Source: Phellopilus nigrolimitatus
Lineage: Eukaryota; Basidiomycota; Agaricomycetes; Hymenochaetales; Hymenochaetaceae
Direction of reading: 5' to 3'
Assembly (NCBI GenBank): GCA_021029095.1
Contig: JAJOHG010000001.1
Span: 124,001-188,000, forward strand
DNA length: 64,000 bases
Shown here: piece after piece, positions 44,978 to 55,074 of the stretch
Position numbering within the stretch: the stretch's first letter is position 1
How the letters are laid out: each line of letters begins with the position of its first letter
Program-made: the position numbers and the translations under genes
Notes under the pieces: generated by a model
The model's database searches: none
The model's input: the letters and a program-made list of their open reading frames with translations, nothing else
What the model was told of the DNA's origin: nothing

Positions 44978-46658
44978 TTATGAACCAGAGCCAGAGTCAG
45001 GTGGAGCTAACCAGGTGTCCCACTGCAGGAGGCTATCCTGGAGTTTGCTCCCCATAACCAAGCCATCGTGCTCGGTGACTCCGTACACGCCTTCTATAAG
45101 CGCGCGTCGTGAATACGGAATCAAAACCCTCGCGAAGACCTTCCCGGCGGCCTTCACAATTCGTGCTTGGTCAGGCGGCTCCTCATCTTCACTATACGTA
45201 CGAATCCGCGACGCCGCGGTGTCTACAGACACTTGTGCATATACGAGGAACCCCGATGCCGCGCGCTCCAGCATCTGGTCGAGCGAGCACAAGAGGACGC
45301 GGAGTAGCGACACGGGCGCAAGGAGACGCAGGCTGTTCAGCGCAGCCAGAAGGGCATTTGTGTATACAGCAAGCGGTGGATAAGATGCCAGGATGTGCGG
45401 GGGCACGTGCAGCGCATCCGGGAGTGTGGTGTCTTCTGGAGGTGCAGAAACAACTGCAGATGTGCAAAGTACGGCGGACGGCTGCCGGCTGTATTTATGC
45501 GCGTCAGTCAGGGTGGAAAGGAACGCATCCGTTGCGGTTTCCACGGTGTGTGCGAAGCGGCGCTGCACCGCATCTTCGAAAAGGGGCGGGAGAAGCGAGC
45601 GGAAATCGAGACCGACGCGTGCGAGCGCGGTTGCGCAGTGCGTGAGCTGTGTGAGGAGGGCGGAGAGGGAAGTCGCATCCTCGACTTTGGGGAGACACGC
45701 GCCGAGCACAGCAATGAGAGCATCGAGCATGTGGTGCGTGAGCGTCGAAAGGAGGTACTGAAATTCGAGCGCAAGCTCTTCTGAGGGCGCACGATCGAGG
45801 AAAATGGTGGTGTATTGAGTCGCGACATCATACACGCCCTCCCGCCAGACGTCGATGTACCGGCGTACGTACCGGGCATGATCTGTGCGCTCCTTTTCTA
45901 TATTGTCTATCGTACTGTTGAGGTTCACTAGTCTGCTCGTGAGAAAGACAAGGGCGAGCTCCAGCTCGTCGAGCACGCCCATTTTTCGAAGAAAAGACAC
46001 GGCTTTGAATAAGGCAGGTAGTTTTGCTGAATCTCGTAGCAGTGCGAGAAGCTGGGCGAGCATCAGACGCATCGCATGTGCTGCCTCCGCTGCGACGTCC
46101 TGCACGACCTCGATGCCAGGGAAACTTGTCAGCGAGACGAGATGCGTGCGCCGAGAGGTTCATCGCTTCCTGGTAGTATGCGTTCCGCACGCACGTGTCT
46201 ATGAGCTGCGGCACGTCGAGCACGTCGACGAGCGCATCGTGCTGCGCGAGCACCTGGCGCGCCTTCGTCCGCGCGTCCTGAATGGTGTGCGTCTCCTGCG
46301 AGAACTGGCGCGCCTGGCCCTCGAGCGCGGGGAGCGCGGAGACGAGCGAAGAGAGCGACGCGGAGAAGGAAGAGATAGTGGTAGAGAGCACGGCGGACGT
46401 GCGGTGCAGGGACAGGAAGGTTGGGTACTCGGCATGGCAGAGGGACGTGAGCGAGTTCGTGAGCTGCGAGGCCTCGGAGGCGAGGGTCGTCGGCTCGTGC
46501 AGGATTTCAGGCAGGCCCAGCGAGGTGAGATGAGAGAGATACTGGGAGATCTCTGGCGAGGAGAAACGCGTGCGCAGCGACGAGGAGCCTTCGCCATTGG
46601 AACTGCCGACAAGGACGTCTGCTAGCGTTTCGTCGGCGGCGAGTCCATTGTCCGACAT
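44978..46658 (-). CDS. COG8: Conserved oligomeric Golgi complex subunit 8 (Dor1 family)
   Basis: Subunit of the COG tethering complex for retrograde transport within the Golgi. The start at 46658 gives MSDNGLAADETLADVL; the Dor1 signature follows: YLSHLTSLGLPEILHEP, LCHAEYPTFLSLHR, VLDVPQLIDTCVRNAYYQEA. The second part begins at about 46115 (VVQDVAAEAAHAMRLMLAQL, FLRKMGVLDELELALVFL, DVWREGVYDVATQYTTIF) and ends at 44978 (DTWLAPPDSGSGS). The two parts lie in frames offset by one base at TTTCCCTGG (about 46116-46125); dropping one C restores the family pattern KFPGIEVVQD. There is no intron signal at the site. Either the gene is frameshifted or the base is an error. Confidence 0.85.
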
Positions 46659-46939
46659 GTCTGCATCAATAGCGGCCGCACTGTCTATGAAGATGCACGC
46701 ATAGAATATATGTTCGATCAGCTCCCTCGGTAAAGCTCATGCTCATGTACTCACCGTCGTGTCTGCAGCGTCGAGGACGGCGTCGACAACGCGCAGGGCA
46801 GCGCGCTGATCATGGCCCTCATATGGATGGAACTTTTTCCACGCTGGCAACGCGACACGTCCTCTGGACCTGCTTCGACACCGCTGCTGCACACTCGACG
46901 TCGAACATCTTCAGCCGGTGCTAGAGCCTTGTTGCCAGC
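46659..46939. promoter_or_regulatory. Shared divergent promoter, COG8 / delta-COP
   Basis: 281 bp between two divergent start codons. Part of it must be 5' untranslated sequence of both genes. A GCGGCCGC word lies at about 46672-46679. Confidence 0.55.
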
Positions 46940-48881
46940 ATGGTGAAGCCTTACTGCCATAAATTTAGAAGCCTTGAATGCTAATGTGGTGCTGCATCTC
47001 AGGTCGTACTAGCAGCCTCAATCTGCACCAAGGCTGGCAAGCGTACGTTCATCGGACACACATCGATGCTATATTTCTAACGCACTGTAATGCAGCGGTT
47101 ATTTCGCGTCAGTTTCGCGAAATGACTAGAGCGCGTATAGAGTCGCTCCTTGCGTCCTTTCCGAAGCTCATCCCAGCAGGCTCGCAGCACACTTCTATCG
47201 AGACGCCAGAAGTCCGATATGTCTACCAGCCGCTGGAGGACTTATACATTCTGTTGATCACCAACAAAGCCTCTAATATCCTCCAGGACATCGATACTCT
47301 CCACCTCTTCGCGCGCGTCGTGTCGGATATGTGCCGCAGCGCGGAAGAGCGCGAGATCCTCAAAAATGCTTTCGAACTGCTCGGTGCGTTCGACGAGATC
47401 GTGAGCCTGGGATACCGGGAACAGATAAACCTCATGCAAGTAAGAAACGTGCTGGAGATGGAAAGTCACGAGGAGAAGATCCAGGATATCATCGCGCGAG
47501 TGAGTACAGCTGTATTGAAATTTATACATGCGCGAACCATTAAGGGAATCCTTTTTACAGAACAAAGAAGCCGAGGCGAAGGAGGAGCTAAAACGCCGCG
47601 CAAAGCAGCTCGAGATGCAACGTCGCGAGCAGCAGCGTCGGGCCGCAGCGGGCGGCGCTGGGAGCGGGAGTGGCTTCGGCGGCATCGGGAGCGGAAGCAT
47701 GGGTCCGTATTCCCCGGTCCCCCGGTTCGAGGCTCCCTCACCGCAGCCTGTACGCACCTCGTCGCCCGCCCAGTCCACTCTCCGCACGCCTGCGTTTAAA
47801 GGCTCCGGCATGAAGCTAGGCAGCAAAAAGGCGAAAACGGCAGAGCTGCTGGACGCCCTGGGCGGCGAGGCGGTCCTGCCGCCAGACGACCTGTCCGCGC
47901 CTGCGACCCCCGCTGTGCCCTCTACTCCTGAGCCGGTTTTCGCGAAGAGCGCGCGTGGCAGTTTGCCGGCCGTCACACTAGAAGGGTACTTCAAAGCCAG
48001 CTTACGTCAATTTAGTCACTGATCGCTTTTAATTAGAGTGCATGTAGTTGTCAGGGAGCAAATCTCTGTCCAGCTACTCCGCGAAGGTGGTCTAAAGTCC
48101 ATGGAACTGAAGGGCGACATGAACCTTCAAGTCTCGGACCCCCTGTATGCCAAAGTCAAGTTGGCACTCGCGCCCTTGAACTCCGAGTTCGGCTCGGACT
48201 TGCAATTTAAGCAGCATCCGAACGTCGCAAAGTTCGGGCTTTCTGGTGACCGTGTTGTGGCTCTAAAAGACCCGTCTAGAGCATTCCCAGTCAACCAGTC
48301 ACTTGCCGTTCTCAAATGGAGATATTCGGGCAAAGACGAGAGCTACGTTCCTTTGTCCAGTTGGTAGCTTTAATTGTTAAGATGGCATAAACTAATTAAT
48401 TTTGTCTTTCAAGTTAACTGCTGGCCGACACCTTCAAATGACGGCACTTGCGAAGTCAACATCGAGTACGAGCTTGAGAATGATAAGCTCGCACTGCACG
48501 ACGCTGTCATCTCGATTCCTCTCCCGTGAGTTAGAACGTGTGTATTCATTTGCTCAGCTGACCCCTCTTGCCTGGTACAGTACGGGCTCCTACCCGACTG
48601 TCGCCTCGCACACAGGCGAGTGGTCGCTCAACGCATCCACACACTCGCTCGACTGGTCCATCCCGCTTATCAGCGCAGAGGCGGACACCACGTCCGGTAC
48701 GCTCGAGTTCACCGTCGGCGGCGACGACGCAGCTACGTTCTTCCCTGTCCGTGTCGCGTTTGTCGCACAGGGCAGTGTGGTTGGCATGGCCGTTGGCACG
48801 GTCACGCGCGTCGACACGGGCGAAGATGCCGTGTTCTCGCAAGAGGTGACGCTGTCCGCGGACGAATACCTTGTCGTTTAG
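46940..48881 (+). CDS. RET2: Coatomer subunit delta (delta-COP)
   Basis: Medium-chain (mu-like) subunit of the COPI coat, for retrograde Golgi-to-ER vesicles. The start ATG (46940-46942) is followed at once by a GTGAAG intron; exon 2 starts at 47003 with VVLAASICTKAGK and, after another intron, PVISRQFREMTRARIESLL. The longin-type N-terminal domain follows (ETPEVRYVYQPLEDLYILLI, LQDIDTLHLFARVV), then a charged linker and Gly/Ser/Pro-rich hinge, and the mu-homology domain with GGLKSMELKGDMNLQVSDP, QHPNVAKFGLSGD and NIEYELENDKLALHDAVISI, ending SADEYLVV. All junctions keep frame. Confidence 0.93.
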
Positions 48882-49244
48882 TTACTTGGGCTTGCGCTAT
48901 GTAGATGTTTTGTACTTTTCATAAATGCATTCCCAGCAACATTCTGACAGACACGCACATGTCCAATTTGTTCAGTTAGCTTATGCTCGCTCATGTTTCT
49001 TTCAACACTGTAGAAACACGCTTCATAGACTCTCAAGAAATACAATGTAAGAAATGATTGCGGAATTAAGAACATCTTGGGAGCTCTCTAATGGGATATT
49101 GATTCGATGTATGATTTCTACTTCGAGACTCAGTCCCTTTCATGAGCTACGTGCGACGAAATCACAGAAAACTATGTAGTCAAGTGAAAAGTATCATCTT
49201 TATGATTAGCGGACTGTTTGTTGGCCACAATTGAGCCTCTTACC
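48882..49244. other. 3' intergenic, no gene seen
   Basis: AT-rich, convergent 3' ends of delta-COP and the small gene at 49245. The latter part (49080-49200) recurs with changes downstream of the other two copies of the small gene. Confidence 0.5.
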
Positions 49245-49815
49245 TTAACTCGAATTGGTTGACACTTTGGATCCCCATGAACCCCATCCGCCACCGACGC
49301 CGTCGCGATACACAGTACCGGCCGCGATAGCCTCCCTTTCCAGAGCATCGACATCTAGACTATGAATGATTTGAAGACCGTGCAGGTAACGGATGGCATC
49401 CCTGACCCAGATCCTACAGGTCCAAACTGGAGGTGTTTCATACATTGAATAACCAATGGGAATTCGCCCAAGGATTCTGGCCTGTACAGAAAACTGGATC
49501 ATTAGTTCTATCACACGCACAAGAAACGAGAAAAGCACACACCAAATATTCTGAGCTAATGCTCGAGCCCAGACTACCAATCCTGATCGCTACAACAGCA
49601 TATCTGGATGATTCAAACGTAAAAGGGTCTTTGACGTCGTATACCCAGCCCTGCCTTGTGGTGCCGGCGGCATGGAGCAGAATTCCCGTCGGCTTATCGT
49701 ACGTTTTTGCCAATAACGTCCAGTGGAAGAGCCCTGTGTTCTGTAGATTTGAAGGGCGGTAAAAAAGGCCTATGTAAAGCGCGTTGCCGTCGAGAATACG
49801 ATTGGTAGAAGACAT
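49245..49815 (-). CDS. Small two-exon protein of unknown function, copy 1 (DUF6914-like?)
   Basis: Exons 49815-49543 and 49481-49245 join in phase 0 to 169 aa. It starts MSSTNRILDGNALYIGLFYR, then LFHWTLLAKTYDKPTG, VAIRIGSLGSSISSEYL, and in exon 2 IPIGYSMYETPPVW, CRIWVRDAIRYLH, DVDALEREA and GSWGSKVSTNSS. Three paralogues in the window keep the same structure, with exon 2 of 237 nt in each. The YIGLF..FHW pattern and the C-terminal CRIWVRDA recall fungal DUF6914 proteins; this is from memory and unconfirmed. No signal peptide or membrane segment. It is divergent from the kinase at 51141. Confidence 0.7.
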
Positions 49816-51140
49816 TCTTTTGATAGGATATCTGAGAAAATCGTCGACTGGAGAGATCTGTTGAAACTTCAATGTCCCAAAGGTTCTTTATACTCCCAAG
49901 AGACTCGGTCTTGCGGTGTTGTCATGTTTATGCCAATACATGCTTGAGAAACAAGGCATTTTCTGAAATATATGTCTTGCCTAAAGAGAAACAACAGCTT
50001 TCCTGAATTGCTCGGTTCTGCGACACTAGGATCCCCTATCACAGAGTCGAGTGCTTCAGGATGAGCAAGCGCCGGCCGCGTAGCTTTATTCTCATTACAT
50101 TCTCCTGTAGACCAGAAATTGAGTTCTGTATGAATCGTCCGATCAAGGAAAATATTTGACTCACTTCCTACTACGAGTCTCGTCTCTGTAAGAGCCATCA
50201 GGGATAACCCCATTTGCAACAGAGACAAATACTTAAAAGAGGATAAGAGAGGTAAATAAAAGTCAAGAGTGCTGAAGACCGTTGTGTGTTTCGTGCTAAC
50301 CGAGCGGGCGGGGTGGGGGAAGTGTGATTAAGTCGTGATTTAAGAGGCATACTATTATGCCCTGCAGGAGCGAGCCTCGCTGCCAGCTGAGTATTGGCGC
50401 CAGCGATCACTGGTACATCTCTCCTACATGGGCAATGGCCGAATCTCGCAGCAAGTGCGCAGGATCGGGCGACGGAGCAGTAATTAAGAAATTCTCAACT
50501 TAGTCACGAGTCCTTCAGTACTGTCCTAGAGCCCGACCAAACCGAGCTCAGCATCTGCACGAGATAAGTATCATTGATATTTGGCGTGTTGACAAATGGC
50601 AGATGAACTGGACGGTCCCATATTTGTAAGTATGTTGTCGAATCTAGAAAAGAAAAAAGGGCGCACTTAGTTTGTGTAGTCCTTGAACCATTGCAGCGAT
50701 GCGCAGGCGATGGAAGGGAGCAAGTATTAGGATTCTGAGCTCAGTTGATTACTGTAATTTAGCAGGTGCAGATAAGGAAGCTGTAGAGTTGGGACTTCTT
50801 CGTGTTTGGTTCAATCCATATGCCTCTCGATACGGCTATTTTGGTTTCACCAAGACGCGTGCTTGTTTTTGAAGCGGCCTAGGACGTGTTTGAGTCACTG
50901 ATCATGATTTGTATGAGTCTACGAGCATCCTCGTGTTTGTTATTTACGGTTATGTGGCTCATACAAACCCGCATCAGGACAATCGGTAAGTCGCGGAGCA
51001 CGGGCTGTTCGGACTACTGTACTTCTCATGACCCAGCCACGTCACGTTGATTTTGTTATAAAACGCGCTAGCACAACTGCCTCGTCTTGTTTTTCGACCC
51101 GCGCGCTCTCCTTCAGATTTGACTGCTCTTAACAAATGCG
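49816..51140. other. Divergent spacer between small gene 1 and kinase 1
   Basis: No gene supported. It contains blocks repeated upstream of small gene 3 (for example CTGAAGACCGTTGTGTG and GCGGGCGGGGTGGGGGAAGTG at about 50270-50330, matching about 58175-58235), and more weakly upstream of small gene 2. 50880-51130 is shared with the kinase 2 and 3 promoters (GAGTCACTGATCATGAT). Confidence 0.55.
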
Positions 51141-51974
51141 ATGTTGTCAACATTTTTCAGAAATGCATTTCATAGAATCTGGCTCCTCTTACCATCTAAG
51201 CTGCGCCTTTTTGCTTACCATCGCTTGATCGCCATTGGCCTCCGTCTTTACGGGAGAACAACCTCCACACGCACTTTTCGACTTCCATTTAACCTTTACG
51301 CGAAATTCGGCAAAAACATTAGGAAATCCGAAGCCGAGGTCATGCATTTCGTTGCCCAAAATACGACTGTCCCTGTTCCTAGCGTCGTTGACTGCATTGA
51401 AGTGCGCACGGGTGCATTCATTGTAATGACAGGACTGCCGGGGAAACAGATACGGGGTGAACTTCGATTCATGGCTCCCGATGAAAAGGCCCTGTTCACG
51501 CGAGACTTGGGAAAGTGCTTACAGCAGCTACACGCCATCACAGCGCCAGACTCTCGCGTTTCGGATTTCGGCGGCGGGCCCTTCCAGGATTACAGAATCG
51601 ACCACGACGGCAAGATAGGACCTTTTGCCACAGAGGACGAATTCCATGAAAACCTCTATGAATATATGCTCCCGGAGGAGTGTCCACGTCTGAAAGAACT
51701 CGCCCGTGACGTGCACGGTACCCCACATCGGTTATGCCTGACGCACAACGACCTCTCCCCAACCAATATACTTATCGAGAACAACCGCCTGTCTGGGCTG
51801 GTTGACTGGGAGTGCGCTGCGTGGCTCCCGGAATACTGGGAATATTCGAAATCCATGTACTGTCGGGCGGAAGCCAAAGAGTGGATCGAGGTCATGAAGA
51901 TGGCGCATCCGCAGAATTATCAGCGGGAGTATGAGGTGGAATATGAGTTTTGGTGTGTTTCCTATCCCTGGTGA
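51141..51974 (+). CDS. APH-like (aminoglycoside phosphotransferase-fold) kinase, copy 1
   Basis: Single-exon gene, 277 aa. Kinase-like fold of the APH/choline-kinase superfamily; substrate unknown. N-terminus MLSTFFRNAFHRIWLLLPSK with a KFGKNIRKSEAEVM region in the small lobe and FIVMTGLPGKQIRGEL at the hinge. The catalytic loop is LTHNDLSPTNILI, with H202, D204 and N209; the metal-binding Asp is D222 in GLVDWECAAWLPEYWE. All catalytic residues are present. It is one of three paralogues, all exactly 277 codons. Basidiomycete genomes carry many such genes. The ATG at 51141 is supported by the same start in the paralogues. Confidence 0.85.
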   Translation: MLSTFFRNAFHRIWLLLPSKLRLFAYHRLIAIGLRLYGRTTSTRTFRLPFNLYAKFGKNIRKSEAEVMHFVAQNTTVPVPSVVDCIEVRTGAFIVMTGLPGKQIRGELRFMAPDEKALFTRDLGKCLQQLHAITAPDSRVSDFGGGPFQDYRIDHDGKIGPFATEDEFHENLYEYMLPEECPRLKELARDVHGTPHRLCLTHNDLSPTNILIENNRLSGLVDWECAAWLPEYWEYSKSMYCRAEAKEWIEVMKMAHPQNYQREYEVEYEFWCVSYPW

Positions 51975-53014
51975 TAGTGTGTGAGTCCTAGTTCAAAACT
52001 TCCATTGGCTTGCTGTTTTAATACTCATGATCTTTACAAGGAAGCGAACGTTCGGGATTTAAACGCATGTTACGACATGCGCGCTTTTGTCGTAGTATTT
52101 CAAAAAATGTGAATAAAGCATACATTGTACTACATGAATCATATAGGTAAATCAGTAATAGGAGGTTCCAAAAAATTAAGGACTACAGATGTCGATTGCA
52201 TCATTCCTGCTAAATGCAGATTTTGAGACATTTTGGACTCTCGAGGATGAGCAAATGCATTTCTTTTGCTCAGAGTCTATATGCAATTAGAACAGACCTA
52301 CTGCAATGCATATGTAAAATTTCAGGCCGAAATACAAAGAAACGAAGGAGAAAATGTGGGGTGTCTAAAGGACCACCGGTGTCTAAAGGAGGTGTAGTAT
52401 ACTGTATAAATCGGCAGCTAAAGGCAAATCTTTTGTGTTCATATCAGTAGGATCTTACACTTCTGTTTTCCTGCAAATTGTTCTGTGATTTCTTCATAAC
52501 GTACGCAAGATTGACACGTGCTTGGTGCTCACTGCGGCGAGTCAAGGCAAAAGTGATTAAGCCGTGGTTTAGATGGGATGTCATCAGGAAAAACCTACCC
52601 TGTCAAATCCCGTCAAATCCTTTCAGATTCCGTCAAATCTCTTCAAATCCCTTCAATTTCGTCAAATATTTGAAGGATTTGAAGAAATTGAAGTGATTTG
52701 AAGGGATCTGAAGGGATTTGACAGGGTAGGTTTTTCCTGATGGTGTCTGAGTCACTGATCATGATCTATATGAGTCTGCAAGCATCCTCGTGTTGTCATT
52801 TACAGTGTACAGTTGTGTGGCTTTTACAAGCCCACGTTAAGACAATCTTAAGTCGCGGAGCATAGCCGCATGTTCGGACTACTTTTCGTGACCCCATCTC
52901 CCTGCCAACACACACTGATTTTGTTATAAATTCGCTCTAATAACAGCTATCCTCATCTTGTTCTTCGGTCCATACAGCACTCTCCCTCACTTTTGGCTGC
53001 TCTTGACAGACGCG
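51975..53014. other. Spacer between kinase 1 and kinase 2, with palindromic element
   Basis: AT-rich, no gene supported. Holds the palindromic element at 52582-52742. From 52743 the sequence returns to the kinase promoter block GTGTCTGAGTCACTGATCATGA shared with the other kinases. Confidence 0.6.
52582..52742. mobile_element. 161-bp palindromic MITE-like element
   Basis: The two ends are reverse complements: it starts CATCAGGAAAAACCTACCCT and ends with the complement, AGGGTAGGTTTTTCCTGATG. The inside is built of repeated GTCAAATCC/TTCAAATCC words on one arm and GGATTTGAAG on the other, so the whole element folds into one long hairpin. It sits just upstream of the conserved kinase promoter block and is missing from the equivalent position in the other two copies. 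Confidence 0.85.
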
Positions 53015-53848
53015 ATGTTATTAACACTTCTCAGGAATATATTTCATAAAATCTGGCTCCTCTTACCATCTAAGCTGCGCCTTTTTGCTTACCATCGCTT
53101 GATCGCTATCGGCCTCCGTTTTTACGGGAGAACAACCTCCACACGCACTTTTCGACTTCCGTTCAACCTTTACGCGAAATTCGGCAAAAACATTAGGAAA
53201 TCCGAAGCCGAGGTCATGCGCTTTATTTCTAAAAACACGACTATCCCTGTTCCTAGCGTCATCGACAGCATTGAAGTGCCCACAGGCGCCTTTATTGTCA
53301 TGTCAGGACTCCCGGGTAGAACAATTAGGGATGAACTTAATTTCATGGCTCCCGATGAAAAGGCCCTGTTCACGCGAGACTTGGGAAAGTGCTTACAGCA
53401 GCTACACGCCATCACAGCGCCAGACTCTCGCGTTTCGGATTTCGGCGGCGGGCCCTTCCAGGATTACAGAATCGATCACGACGGCAAGATAGGACCTTTT
53501 GCCACAGAGGACGAATTTCATAAAGGCCTCTATGGATATATGCTCCCGGAGGAGTGGCCACGTCTGAGAGAACTTGCCCGTGACGTGCACGGCACGCCCC
53601 ATCGGTTATGTTTGACGCACAACGACCTCTCCCCGACCAATATACTCATCGAGAACAACCGCCTGTCTGGGCTGGTTGACTGGGAGTGCGCTGCGTGGCT
53701 CCCGGAGTATTGGGAATATTCGAAGTCCATGTACTGTCGGACGGAATACAAGGAATGGATCGAGGTCATGAAGTTGGCGCATCCGCAAAATTATCAGCGG
53801 GAGTATGAGGTGGAATATAAATTTTGGTGTGTTTCCTGTCCCTGGTGA
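53015..53848 (+). CDS. APH-like kinase, copy 2
   Basis: 277 aa, single exon. Start MLLTLLRNIFHKIWLLLPSK, chosen by match to the other two copies; an upstream in-frame ATG at 52958 would add 19 residues in promoter-like sequence. The catalytic loop LTHNDLSPTNILI and the GLVDWECAAWLPEYWE motif are intact. Long stretches are nearly identical to copy 1 at the DNA level, including synonymous sites, while parts of the N-terminal lobe (RFISKNTTIPVPSVIDSIE) are shared with copy 3 instead. This mosaic suggests gene conversion. Confidence 0.85.
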   Translation: MLLTLLRNIFHKIWLLLPSKLRLFAYHRLIAIGLRFYGRTTSTRTFRLPFNLYAKFGKNIRKSEAEVMRFISKNTTIPVPSVIDSIEVPTGAFIVMSGLPGRTIRDELNFMAPDEKALFTRDLGKCLQQLHAITAPDSRVSDFGGGPFQDYRIDHDGKIGPFATEDEFHKGLYGYMLPEEWPRLRELARDVHGTPHRLCLTHNDLSPTNILIENNRLSGLVDWECAAWLPEYWEYSKSMYCRTEYKEWIEVMKLAHPQNYQREYEVEYKFWCVSCPW

Positions 53849-54506
53849 CACTGTGTGAGTACTATCATAAGGCTACCTTTGGTGTACCGTTTCAATGCTC
53901 ATGACCTTTTCAAAGGAAGCGAATGTGGAGCTGGCTCATTTCTTCTCGGCTCTTAGGAGTAATAGTTCGTTTGTCAGGCACGTCGAAACATCGGCATTCC
54001 ACTGCCCTAGTCGAGAGAGGCTTCGGTTTCTCTTGAAGCAATGTATGGGGAGGAATGTATGGGAAAGTTGTCTAACGGCACCTCGTAATCGCGGAAATGA
54101 AAGGCTGTACCAAACGGGGAACTTCGCCGTGCTGCTCCTCAAAAATGTACAACACGCGAAATAAATGTTTCTGTGTAAGACTTCAAGGCTAAGTGCTACG
54201 CTCAAGTCACGCGTGTCCGATTCATCCCTTCAGTTGGGGCATTTTCGTCTTTCTTCCACTCCAGAAACATCGTTACGTAAAATTTATAGAAATACAATGT
54301 AGGAAATGATTGCGGGGTTGCGCACATCCTGAGAGCTCTTTAATGAGATGATATTGTAACGTTAATTCGATATATTGGCTCGCATTTCAACAACCCGTCC
54401 CTCTCATGAGCTACGCATGGTGAACTCCGAGTCCCGGAATTCTATGTATTCAAATAAAATATTATCTTATGTGGGGAGCTGGTCCATACAGATGCGGCCT
54501 CTTACC
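53849..54506. other. Convergent spacer of kinase 2 and small gene 2
   Basis: Shares blocks with the 3' side of kinase 3 (AAGGAAGCGAATGT) and with 56780-57100 upstream of the end of small gene 3 (CTTCGCCGTGCTGCTCC, ATTTCTGTGTAA). No gene seen. Confidence 0.5.
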
Positions 54507-55074
54507 TCATCTTGACCTGGATGAAACCACGGATCCCCATGAACCACGTCCGGATGCGATGCCATCGCGATATACTGCGCCGGCCTGGAAAGCCTCTGCT
54601 TCAAGAGCATCAACATCTGGACAATCGATGATCCTGGATTGATGCAAGAATCGGACAGCATCCCTGACCCAGATCCTACACGTCCACACTGGAGGTGTCT
54701 CATACATTGAATGGCCGATAGGAATTTGCTCAAGGGTTTCGGCCTGTGTAGAAAGTGGACTCATAAGTTTCGTCACATTATAGTTGAGAGTTGGAAGATA
54801 TGCTCACTAAAGACCGTGCACTAATGCTCGGATGCAAAGTACCAATCTTGAGGGCTACAACAGCAATTTTTGATTCCTCGAATTGGTATGGCTCCTTAAC
54901 CTCGTATTCCCAACCCGCTTTCGAGGTGGCATGCATCATAATTCCTACTGGTTGATCTGAGGTTTTTGCCACTAATTTCCAGTGGAAGAGCCCCGGGTTT
55001 TGTGCGTTTGAAGTGCGGTAAAAAAGGCCTATGTAAAGTGCGTTGCCGTCGAGAATACGATTGGTGGAAGACAT
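54507..55074 (-). CDS. Small two-exon protein of unknown function, copy 2
   Basis: Exons 55074-54808 and 54743-54507 (267 and 237 nt) join to 167 aa. Same pattern as copy 1: MSSTNRILDGNALYIGLFYR, LFHWKLVAKTSDQPVG, VALKIGTLHPSISARSL, then IPIGHSMYETPPVW, CRIWVRDAVRFLH and RGSWGSVVSSRSR. An in-frame extension upstream (MEFQQISPV) is also found for copy 1, so the true start could be about 19 codons earlier. Converges with kinase 2. Confidence 0.7.

Noticed and set aside
49869..50228. 119-codon minus-strand frame upstream of small gene 1
   Set aside because: A similar frame in the third unit (58011-58202) is broken early and diverges, so it is more likely part of the shared spacer than a gene.
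52582..52742. CRISPR-like array of short TCAAATCC repeats
   Set aside because: The repeats are variable, without spacers, and mirror each other in a palindrome; fungal nuclear DNA has no CRISPR.
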